Source of the DNA: Bacteriovoracaceae bacterium
Lineage (GTDB): Bacteria; Bdellovibrionota; UBA1018
Reading direction: 5' to 3'
NCBI GenBank assembly: GCA_023250755.1
Contig: JAHFAC010000090.1
Span: forward strand, 1 to 7,042
DNA: 7,042 nucleotides
Shown here: positions 1-6,155 of the stretch, one piece after another
Layout of the letters: each line of letters begins with the position of its first letter
Position numbering within the stretch: the stretch's first letter is position 1
Notes under the pieces: model-generated
Told to the model about the DNA's origin: nothing
Database searches by the model: none
What the model saw: the letters and a program-made list of their open reading frames with translations, nothing else
Made by a program: the position numbers and the translations under genes

Positions 1-8
1 GCAAAAAA

Positions 9-1712
9 ATGCAGAAAATTCTCGTAACTCTTTTAGTGGGCACGGCGTGTTTTCACACAGCAAAGGCCGCGAATGATCCAATAATAATTGCAGAAGACGG
101 ATGGGAGACGGTTCCTTTTTATCAAGAGGATTCAAAAATTCGAGAGCTTTCGACTGATTTGGCTTCGATCTTTTTTTGGGATCTAGATATTGAGCAAAAG
201 TTAGTTAATTTAGCCGATGGCGGCGGCCGACTTGTTTTCGATGATGAAAGTAAGGGATTTCGTTTTTTTGAAAATTGGAACTTTGCGCTTTGGGCTCCCC
301 CATCCTGGCATACCAGTATTCCAACAGTCATGCCGATTTGGATCAATCCCATTATAGGTGCTGGGATTTCATCGGGTAGATTTGTGAAATCACGTTCGGA
401 GGTCCCAAAACTTCCGCATATTGGATTTCCGACACAGACAAAAGATTTACAGACTTGGGCGGTTGGGGATTTTGTCCAATATCGAATGACTGGAGGTGTG
501 GGTTTTACTGCGGGATGGGACGTGGGGGGCGTCTACATGGGGCCTTATTTTGTCGCCCAAGGAGATTGGCTTTATTATGTCGAAAAGACCGATGAGCAAA
601 AAGTCTATGTTAAAGTGACTAATGCAAGCATGCGGTCTTTAGGTGCGTCTGTTGGGACCAGTTTTGTTTCAGTTGGAGTCGAACTGTTTAATCATACAGA
701 TCTTGGTTTTTCGTATAGTTATGATTTGAAGGATCCTCAGGCGGCGCAGGCATACGAAGATGCAATCCATGGGAACTTAATTCCAACAGATCAGAGGGTT
801 GCTGCGGTCAGAGGGGGCTCTGTTCAAAAGAAGTATGGCTCCAGGCGCGCAGCGCTAGGCTATCTCCGCTACTGGTACTTTGGACTTCCCTTTGTGGGGA
901 GTGCGGGGGGACAGAATGGAAAAATTTATTCAATCAGCGATGAGCGGATCCATTCAGATGAATCCAAAAGCCAGATTGAATACGCCGCTTATTTTAATGA
1001 AACTCAAACTAACGGATTGATTTCTAGTCATCTACGGTTTTTGAATGATTTTTATGGAGTTTATTACACGAATACGACGCGCGATGGAAAAGTAACCCCA
1101 GGGTATTGGGGGCAATTTTTGTGGGGCTATGAAAATATGCGAACAAGCAGCTCAGACTTTAAGCAAGCTTTACGTCAGCTAGCGAGGCAAACGGGACTCG
1201 GGCCTGAATTGCGTATTGATATCCCACAAAAAAACCTAGGCTATCTCAATGTTCGCCTTTTAGCCAACCTGGGTGAGATGGCGACCGATGCCCTAGTCGG
1301 TGCTGTGCGCACGGATGAAAATCGGATCACGACGCAACTTGAATCAGCGATTCGAGAAGGGGTGGCGAAATATTTTTCTGATGGGAAGGATGCAGAGCAT
1401 ATTTGTTTGTTTGAGGACCGTCAGTGGGAGTCGGTGGATCATTGTATCGGGCGCTTAAATAGAAGTCATACGGTTGTGGTAGGGGAGATGGTTCATCATT
1501 TAAAGAATATGGAGCAGTCTAAAAGCAAGAGCAAAGCCCAGTTTGTCCATTCTTATGCAGAGTTTGGAAAAAGGATGATTCAAAATCGTTTCATTTTTCA
1601 AGCTGTCAGAAAGATCTTAAAAGAAACGCCGATTGAAATCGTGTTGACCCTTGAAGGAGATCGTGTTGCAAAATTTCACCGGGAACTGACCCACTGTTTC
1701 AGTAAAGGGTAA
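9..1712 (+). CDS. Secreted protein of unknown function, 567 residues
   Basis: I do not recognise this family. Residues 1-20 form a clear Sec signal peptide: a Lys at position 3, a hydrophobic core, then A-K-A at 18-20 as a signal peptidase I site. Cys14 lies inside this segment but lacks a normal lipobox, so a lipoprotein is unlikely. Residues about 140-240 are rich in Gly, Tyr, Phe and Trp with alternating polarity (for example GGVGFTAGWDVGGVYMGPYF), suggesting beta structure, perhaps an outer-membrane or surface fold. A segment at 237-257 (YDLKDPQAAQAYEDAIHGNL) looks like a conserved motif. The last 190 residues look more helical. The mature protein has only three cysteines, C466, C479 and C563, all in the C-terminal fifth and each next to or near a His. 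The start is fixed by the signal peptide; only eight bases precede it and they show no Shine-Dalgarno. The 3' end overlaps the convergent neighbour by 14 bases. Likely periplasmic or outer membrane; function unknown. Confidence 0.92.
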   Translation: MQKILVTLLVGTACFHTAKAANDPIIIAEDGWETVPFYQEDSKIRELSTDLASIFFWDLDIEQKLVNLADGGGRLVFDDESKGFRFFENWNFALWAPPSWHTSIPTVMPIWINPIIGAGISSGRFVKSRSEVPKLPHIGFPTQTKDLQTWAVGDFVQYRMTGGVGFTAGWDVGGVYMGPYFVAQGDWLYYVEKTDEQKVYVKVTNASMRSLGASVGTSFVSVGVELFNHTDLGFSYSYDLKDPQAAQAYEDAIHGNLIPTDQRVAAVRGGSVQKKYGSRRAALGYLRYWYFGLPFVGSAGGQNGKIYSISDERIHSDESKSQIEYAAYFNETQTNGLISSHLRFLNDFYGVYYTNTTRDGKVTPGYWGQFLWGYENMRTSSSDFKQALRQLARQTGLGPELRIDIPQKNLGYLNVRLLANLGEMATDALVGAVRTDENRITTQLESAIREGVAKYFSDGKDAEHICLFEDRQWESVDHCIGRLNRSHTVVVGEMVHHLKNMEQSKSKSKAQFVHSYAEFGKRMIQNRFIFQAVRKILKETPIEIVLTLEGDRVAKFHRELTHCFSKG

Positions 1713-2451
1713 GATTCAGGCTTCTTGCTTTTTCGAGCAAGCGTTCACTTTCGATTTCGGCTTTTAGAAGGCGTTTCGATTCGGCTTTTAGGCGCTCTTG
1801 TTCTTTTTTAAGTTCAGCGGTGAGTTTATCCCGAAAAATACGTTCTGATTCTCCATTTTTTTCTGTAGTCTGCTTATCCAGGTCGTTTTTCAGGCAATCA
1901 TTTCTTGTCCGTTCTTGATTTAGGAGATCACTAAGAGCCTGGCATTGCTTCTGCAGGAGTTCGGTTTTTTCTTTATCTTCCCGAGTTTCATTGAGAATCA
2001 ACTTGGCCTCACGTTCTCGCTCAAGGACAGAGGCCCATGCAGATTTGTATCGAAAAAGCTCAGAGCGAGTAGAGGCTAATCGTTCTGAGAGGAACTGAAT
2101 TTGCTCCTTCCTCTTCCCGTCCTGACTGTTTTGTTCAAAGAGAGCGGCTTTTAGCCTATTGAGCTCAAGAACGAGTTCTCTATTTTTTGTTTCCGAGTTT
2201 TTTAGGAGTTTTTCATAAACAGAATGAGCTTCGTTTAAGTCTTCTTGCAGTTTTTTTGAGATTCGACGCTCTTGCAGAAGGGCGTTTTCTGATTGCCGTG
2301 AAGTGAGGATGTATTTTTCCAGTTTATAAAACGCGGTGATGATGTTTTCACCCGCTTCATTTTCGATGGGGGAGGGCTCTTGGTGTGAGATTTTTTCCGG
2401 CAAAGACAGTGGGATTAGGTGTTTTGGGCGAGAACTGGGTTCGATACTCAT
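1699..2451 (-). CDS. Coiled-coil protein of unknown function, 250 residues
   Basis: The protein has no signal peptide and no membrane segment, so it is probably cytoplasmic. Residues 1-35 are Pro/Ser-rich and probably disordered. From about residue 55 to 245 the sequence is almost entirely Glu, Lys, Arg, Gln and Leu with heptad-like spacing, typical of a long coiled coil; the only breaks are a few Gly and Asn near 108-112 and 198-200. Cysteines are C170 and C186. The C-terminal LKAES-KRLLKAEIES stretch is an internal repeat. The ATG at 2451 is the only methionine codon in the frame and is preceded by no Shine-Dalgarno, but a good promoter ends nine bases upstream, so the message may be leaderless. 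The gene follows pap by 98 bases on the same strand and overlaps the end of the convergent secreted-protein gene. Low-complexity coiled coils match many families, so a structural or scaffolding role is only a guess. Confidence 0.88.
   Translation of the reverse strand: MSIEPSSRPKHLIPLSLPEKISHQEPSPIENEAGENIITAFYKLEKYILTSRQSENALLQERRISKKLQEDLNEAHSVYEKLLKNSETKNRELVLELNRLKAALFEQNSQDGKRKEQIQFLSERLASTRSELFRYKSAWASVLEREREAKLILNETREDKEKTELLQKQCQALSDLLNQERTRNDCLKNDLDKQTTEKNGESERIFRDKLTAELKKEQERLKAESKRLLKAEIESERLLEKARSLNLTLY
1757..1791 (-). repeat. Short direct repeat inside the coiled-coil gene
   Basis: TCGGCTTTTAG occurs at 1757-1767 and again at 1781-1791, exactly 24 bases apart. On the coding strand this repeats CTA AAA GCC GAA (Leu-Lys-Ala-Glu) after eight codons. 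It looks like a small local duplication that lengthened the coiled coil while keeping the frame. Confidence 0.6.
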
Positions 2452-2460
2452 GTTAATTCA

Positions 2461-2489
2461 ATTTTCATGGGATTTGTGTTAACTGTCAA
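2461..2489 (-). promoter_or_regulatory. Sigma-70-like promoter for the coiled-coil gene
   Basis: Reading the minus strand, a perfect TTGACA (2489-2484) is followed after 17 bases by GAAAAT (2466-2461), which matches four of six bases of TATAAT. Only nine bases separate the -10 hexamer from the ATG at 2451. Transcription would then begin about 2-4 bases before the start codon, leaving no room for a Shine-Dalgarno, and none is visible. This gives the gene a promoter of its own rather than relying only on read-through from pap. It is a visual match only. Confidence 0.5.
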
Positions 2490-2491
2490 AT
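2472..2491. repeat. Operator-like dyad over the -35 region
   Basis: ATTTG (2472-2476) and CAAAT (2487-2491) form an inverted repeat around a ten-base spacer that contains the palindrome GTTAAC. The right arm overlaps the TTGACA -35 element of the coiled-coil gene, the position expected for a repressor site. In addition TTTCATGG occurs directly repeated at 2463-2470 and 2503-2510. The arms are short, so chance is possible. Confidence 0.3.
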
Positions 2492-2549
2492 GAAGTAGCG
2501 CATTTCATGGAGATGTCAGAATTGTGACGATTCTCCTTTTTCTTGTGGC

Positions 2550-4055
2550 TTATTTCAACAGCTTTTCAAGCTTCTTGCAAAGTGCCCTGAGGACTTCGAT
2601 GCGCGCTAACCGCTTGTCTTCAGCTGAAACAAGATTCCATGGGGCAATTTCGGTGCTGGTCCTGTCGACCATATCGCACATGGCGTCCTCATAGGAGTCC
2701 CATTTTTTTCGGTTTCTCCAGTCTTCATCGGTAATTTTGAATTTTTTAAATCCGATTCGTTCACGCTCCTTAAAACGGCGAAGTTGCTCTGCCTTACTGA
2801 TTTGTAGCCAAAATTTCACAACAAGGATTCCGTGTCGCACCATTTGTTCTTCAAAATCATTGATTTCGCTAAATGCCCGAAGCCAATCGGCCGGAGAGCA
2901 AAAGCCTTCCACGCGCTCGACAAGGACTCGCCCATACCAAGAACGGTCAAAGATAGTCAGCCTTCCTTGTCTAGGGAGGTGTCGCCAAAAACGCCACAAA
3001 TAAGGCTGAGCCCGTTCTTCTTCGGTAGGTGCTGCAATTGGGACAATGGTATATTGCCGCGCATCGAGCGCACCTGTGATTCTTCGAATTGCCCCTCCTT
3101 TTCCAGCGGCATCCAGTCCCTCAAAAACTGCGACCACAGCGTGCTCCTGGAATTTCTTGTCGCGAAGGAGAAGGTTTAGTTTTCTCTGATATTTCTCAAG
3201 TTCTTTTTCATACTCACCCTTGTCGATTTTTTGAGAGAAGTCGATTGTATTAACGACGCGAACCCGTCCCTCATGAGGATTGTGAGAGTTTGTTTTTTCT
3301 GATTTTGGTTGGGATTTTTTTCCAAGCTTGGGTGGGGTTTTAATTTGTGCTAGGCGGGCTTGAATCGCATCCAGCAGGGCTTGGCCCGCCATGAGGCTCC
3401 GGTAGTTGGGGTCGGTGCCCTCAATCACTGCCCACGCGGCCTGGTTGCGGCTGGTTCCGCGAAGTGCTCGTTCTGTTATTTTTTTAAACCTGTCGTAAAT
3501 TTTAAAATTTTTCCAATCCAACGCAGTCACGCGCCAAGCGGTTTTTTTGTTCGACTCGAGCTCTCTTAGGCGGTTTCTTTGCGTTTTTTTTGAGAGGTGA
3601 AACCAAAACTTTAGAATGAGCGCCCCTTCATCGGTGAGCATTTTTTCGAATGACACGATTTCTTCTAAGCGGCGGTCAAACTCATCTTCGTTGATCTCTC
3701 CATGCACCCGGTCCAAAATGGGCCTTGAATACCAGGAGTGGAAAAAAATCCCGATTTTTCCCTTGGGTGGGAGTGCTCTCCAATAGCGCCACATTGGTGG
3801 GCGTTCGCGCTCTTCGTCGGAGGGATCGCCAAATGCATGAGCATGAATATGCCGGGGGTCCATCCATTCATTGAGGAGATTTACGGTTTCGCTCTTGCCT
3901 GCGCCGTCGATTCCACCGACTACGATGATAATGGGGAATTTTGCAGCTTTCAGCGCCTCGTATTGCGCCGATAGCAAGGCTTGTCGAAGTTTAGGCTCTT
4001 CCTTCTTGTATGTTGCTTTATCGATTTCGTTTCCAACCTCAGCTGACTCGAACAT
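2550..4055 (-). CDS. pap: Polyphosphate:AMP phosphotransferase (two-domain PPK2)
   Basis: This enzyme transfers a phosphate from inorganic polyphosphate to AMP, giving ADP, in the cytoplasm; with adenylate kinase it can regenerate ATP. Two PPK2 domains are fused in 501 residues, the usual size of the double-domain (class II) PPK2 family. The N-terminal domain (about 15-235) has Walker A GGIDGAGKS at 47-55. The C-terminal domain (about 270-500) has EGLDAAGKGG at 312-321, the lid-region motif APTEEERAQPYLWRFWRHLP at 342-361, the Walker B-like FDRSWYGRVLVERVEGF from 369, and RTSTEIAPW near 465-473. In the N-terminal copy the FDRSWYG motif reads FHSWYS, losing Asp-Arg, so the C-terminal domain is probably the catalytic one, as reported for this class. 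A Lys/Pro/Ser-rich linker lies at 240-262. The MFESAEVG start agrees with the family, and GGAGG lies eight bases before the ATG. Confidence 0.96.
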   Translation of the reverse strand: MFESAEVGNEIDKATYKKEEPKLRQALLSAQYEALKAAKFPIIIVVGGIDGAGKSETVNLLNEWMDPRHIHAHAFGDPSDEERERPPMWRYWRALPPKGKIGIFFHSWYSRPILDRVHGEINEDEFDRRLEEIVSFEKMLTDEGALILKFWFHLSKKTQRNRLRELESNKKTAWRVTALDWKNFKIYDRFKKITERALRGTSRNQAAWAVIEGTDPNYRSLMAGQALLDAIQARLAQIKTPPKLGKKSQPKSEKTNSHNPHEGRVRVVNTIDFSQKIDKGEYEKELEKYQRKLNLLLRDKKFQEHAVVAVFEGLDAAGKGGAIRRITGALDARQYTIVPIAAPTEEERAQPYLWRFWRHLPRQGRLTIFDRSWYGRVLVERVEGFCSPADWLRAFSEINDFEEQMVRHGILVVKFWLQISKAEQLRRFKERERIGFKKFKITDEDWRNRKKWDSYEDAMCDMVDRTSTEIAPWNLVSAEDKRLARIEVLRALCKKLEKLLK

Positions 4056-4059
4056 AGCG

Positions 4060-4074
4060 GTGACCTCCAGTCAC
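4060..4074 (-). promoter_or_regulatory. pap Shine-Dalgarno in a small hairpin loop
   Basis: On the minus strand the message reads GTGAC-TGGAG-GTCAC just before the pap start. The two outer five-base arms are perfectly complementary, and the loop plus the first stem G form the Shine-Dalgarno GGAGG (4068-4064), eight bases from the ATG. The ribosome site is strong. The hairpin is short, and presenting the GGAG in a loop could either expose or modulate it. Confidence 0.5.
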
Positions 4075-4081
4075 AAATGAC

Positions 4082-4106
4082 CCAAAAAATTCAATAGCTT
4101 TTTTGG
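4082..4106. repeat. Inverted repeat in the pap leader / divergent region
   Basis: CCAAAAAA (4082-4089) and TTTTTTGG (4099-4106) are perfect complements separated by nine bases. The site lies between the divergent pap and secreted-protein genes, within the probable pap leader. It lacks the GC-rich stem of an intrinsic terminator. ATGACCC occurs directly repeated on either side (4077-4083 and 4112-4118). It may be an operator, a leader hairpin, or chance in A/T-rich DNA. Confidence 0.4.
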
Positions 4107-4126
4107 AAAGGATGACCCTATAGAAA

Positions 4127-4155
4127 AGGGTAGGGCTAGAAAATAGAGACGTCAA
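4127..4155 (-). promoter_or_regulatory. Candidate pap promoter
   Basis: On the minus strand TTGACG (4155-4150) is followed after 17 bases by TACCCT (4132-4127). The -35 is good (five of six) but the -10 is poor (three of six). A start near 4120 would give a leader of about 65 bases containing the 4082-4106 dyad and the Shine-Dalgarno hairpin. A TCTATA element just downstream is an alternative -10 with no matching -35. Confidence 0.25.
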
Positions 4156-4183
4156 GTTACTTGATTGGTAATTGAATCTATAT

Positions 4184-4190
4184 AAGGGGA
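4184..4190 (+). promoter_or_regulatory. Shine-Dalgarno of the second secreted-protein gene
   Basis: AAGGGGA ends four bases before the ATG at 4195, a close but workable spacing, and supports this start. The TATATAA just upstream (4179-4185) resembles a -10, but a start from it would exclude the Shine-Dalgarno from the message, so the true promoter should lie farther left; I could not identify a convincing one. Confidence 0.6.
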
Positions 4191-4194
4191 ATTT

Positions 4195-5763
4195 ATGTTT
4201 CAGTTGGGTCATAAAATCGTCGGCACATCTTCATTGTTTTTTTTAACTTTTGTCGTAAATGCGAGTGCTCCCAATCCAGTTCAATGGGGAGATATCAAGG
4301 GATGGAAAGAGTTGGGTTCGCGGACAGCGGCTGCTTTGAGCTCCTCTGGTCAAGTGATTGCGATTTATGATTTTTCGTTCCCAGAGATGGACAAGGCGAT
4401 TTTTCTGGGCTCAGTGGGGGCCCAAAAAGTAGACTTGAGTGTCGTGATTGATCAAATCCAGAAGAACAATCAGAAGGACGAAGCGGAGAGTGAAGTCGAT
4501 TCTGTGGACGTTGATGCTGCTGTTTCTGCGTTATCTGCTGCTCAAAAAAATCATCAAGCCCAAGGGGCATTTCCTAAGAAATGGTGGAAGAAACTCCCCT
4601 GGAGAGTGGGCCTCAAAAGCGAGGCAACTCATGCGCCAGGAAAGTTCAATTTGGCAGAAATTGATTTCGCTTTAGTTGCCAGGGATCCCAAACGTTTTGA
4701 AGAGAAAATAATTGAGGCCAAAAATGCATTATGGAGTGCCGAAGATCAATCACTCATTAGCAAGATAATGAGTGAAAATTTTTTGCAACAGTTTGAGTTC
4801 ATTCGCCAGAAGGGGGGTGCTTATAGTCTTTTTTGGCATCCGGCACATGAGGCCACGGATCAAGGAGAAAAGCAGATCTCCCTGCCTAAAAAAATGGTGG
4901 ACTTAGTCGATATCAATGAGGGGATGAGGCGTGCGTTGGCTTGGGATCTTTTTAAAACGGCCTTAGACGAGGCGATGAATCAACTGACAGTTCCGATTGC
5001 AGGAGCTTTGCTTGGAACTGCGGCAAATCGTTTTTTTCATTATTACAATCTACTGGTGAAATCTCACCAGGACATGATCTTTGAGTTTTTGTCTCTCGCA
5101 GAAGAGGGAGCAGCAAGCTTTTCGCCATATTCCGCCTTAACTCAGCAGGATCGGCTATTGGCAGGGCAATCCTTACTGCTTGCGCAAAGCACATTAAAGA
5201 CCGCTTGGCAGTGGCATTTTAAAGATCCTGCTCAGGAATGGTTAAAGGTCATGAAGACGGACCAAGAGCGAGCAGACGAGGCAATGCGTTGGTTGGTTGA
5301 GCATAAAGCTTTACCTGTGCGCCTTAATGAAAGATTTGGAATGGCAACAACACCTGATTTGGATGGGGATATTTTTCTTCTGTCGCTCTGGAGCGATAAA
5401 AAAAGTCATATCCCTTTGATGGCAGTAAGTCACCAAGAGCCATTAAAAATTAAAAACCTAAGATCACGTTTCGAGGCAACTACGGTAGCGATTGAGTTTG
5501 GTTCCCACTTTATTCCGATTGCGGGTGGGGTGATCCGCTGGGTTTATGAGTCGCTCCTCGAGGAGCCCATCAACCAAGCAAAACGCTGGGAAGCACGTTT
5601 AGGGGGATTTTTTGAGGAGCGAATGCAGGAGGGTGGTGAAAATTGGGAGAATGATTTGGATCTCTTGGATGCCCAAAGGATCAATCCCTTTGAGCTGAGC
5701 CATCAGAAGGCTTGGGAGCTAGTAAAGGCGCGTTGGAGCGCAGTTCATTCCAGCCTTTACTAG
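4195..5763 (+). CDS. Secreted protein of unknown function, 522 residues
   Basis: I do not recognise this family. Residues 1-23 are a signal peptide: His6 and Lys7, then a hydrophobic stretch at 8-21. The likely cut is V-N-A|S after residue 23; cutting after A25 would put Pro at +1, which signal peptidase I disfavours. After residues 26-85 comes an acidic low-complexity stretch, 91-108 (Asp/Glu/Ser/Val), then a basic, Trp-rich patch at 128-138 (KKWWKKLPW). Residues about 150-380 look mostly alpha-helical. A weakly hydrophobic run at 266-276 (VPIAGALLGTA) and another at 430-450 are too short or too polar to be sure membrane spans. The mature protein has no cysteine. It is the first gene of a probable three-gene unit, 30 bases before the next gene, and is divergent from pap. 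Likely periplasmic or envelope-associated; function unknown. Confidence 0.92.
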   Translation: MFQLGHKIVGTSSLFFLTFVVNASAPNPVQWGDIKGWKELGSRTAAALSSSGQVIAIYDFSFPEMDKAIFLGSVGAQKVDLSVVIDQIQKNNQKDEAESEVDSVDVDAAVSALSAAQKNHQAQGAFPKKWWKKLPWRVGLKSEATHAPGKFNLAEIDFALVARDPKRFEEKIIEAKNALWSAEDQSLISKIMSENFLQQFEFIRQKGGAYSLFWHPAHEATDQGEKQISLPKKMVDLVDINEGMRRALAWDLFKTALDEAMNQLTVPIAGALLGTAANRFFHYYNLLVKSHQDMIFEFLSLAEEGAASFSPYSALTQQDRLLAGQSLLLAQSTLKTAWQWHFKDPAQEWLKVMKTDQERADEAMRWLVEHKALPVRLNERFGMATTPDLDGDIFLLSLWSDKKSHIPLMAVSHQEPLKIKNLRSRFEATTVAIEFGSHFIPIAGGVIRWVYESLLEEPINQAKRWEARLGGFFEERMQEGGENWENDLDLLDAQRINPFELSHQKAWELVKARWSAVHSSLY

Positions 5764-5793
5764 TGGCGTTATTTCAGATAGCTTGCGTCGCCT

Positions 5794-6111
5794 ATGCCTA
5801 TGAATGAAGAAAAGATCAAATTTCAGAATCCGTTTTACGTCTATCCTCCTGATGATTCATCTGGACTTCCCAGCAAGAATCGCCCGATTCTTTTGAGTGA
5901 TGAGTTTGCCAAAGCCGCCATGCAAGGGATGATGGTGAATTATGGTCCTAAGGATGAGTTCTCCATTGAGGAGATTGCCAGGCTTGCCTATGAAGTTGCA
6001 GACGAGATGCTGAGGGCGAGACATCTTTATATGGCAAAGATGAGGGCCAGGAATAGAGAATGCTCTGTGAGCAAGATGAGGCAAACCGAAGGGGCTTCTC
6101 TGCTGAAATGA
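5794..6111 (+). CDS. Small phage-type protein of unknown function, 105 residues
   Basis: The protein has no signal peptide or membrane segment. It has a Pro-rich start (13-31), then two predicted helices around 34-48 (SDEFAKAAMQGMMVN) and 57-85 (FSIEEIARLAYEVADEMLRA), and a basic Arg/Lys-rich tail. From memory, the pattern F-A-x-x-A-M-Q-G, a short linker, then A-x-x-A-Y-E-x-A-D-x-M-L-x-A-R resembles small uncharacterised proteins common in tailed phages and prophages; I cannot check this here and their function is not known to me. The gene sits 30 bases after the secreted-protein gene and 44 before the HAD gene, all on one strand, suggesting co-transcription. No Shine-Dalgarno is visible before ATG 5794 or the alternative ATG 5800, so translation may depend on coupling. 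No other phage gene is nearby. Confidence 0.8.
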   Translation: MPMNEEKIKFQNPFYVYPPDDSSGLPSKNRPILLSDEFAKAAMQGMMVNYGPKDEFSIEEIARLAYEVADEMLRARHLYMAKMRARNRECSVSKMRQTEGASLLK

Positions 6112-6155
6112 CCTGATCAGGCTTCGCGTTCTCTAGATTACAGAATGGACTATGA

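Noticed and set aside
9..68. Lipoprotein signal at Cys14 of the first secreted protein
   Set aside because: The residues before it are G-T-A rather than a Leu-containing lipobox, and a good A-K-A signal peptidase I site follows at 18-20.
2518..2540. AGAAT-N7-ATTCT dyad followed by a T-rich run, between pap and the coiled-coil gene
   Set aside because: The T run is on the plus-strand side, where no upstream plus-strand gene ends nearby; on the minus strand no T run follows. The stem is short and A/T-rich, so it is not a usable terminator for pap.
2737..4080. Several frames of 60-115 codons on both strands within pap
   Set aside because: They are shadows in other frames of a gene with unmistakable PPK2 motifs along its full length.
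4295..5194. Alternative frames of 75-91 codons within the second secreted-protein gene
   Set aside because: They overlap a long frame with a signal peptide and Shine-Dalgarno, and show no ribosome site or motif of their own.
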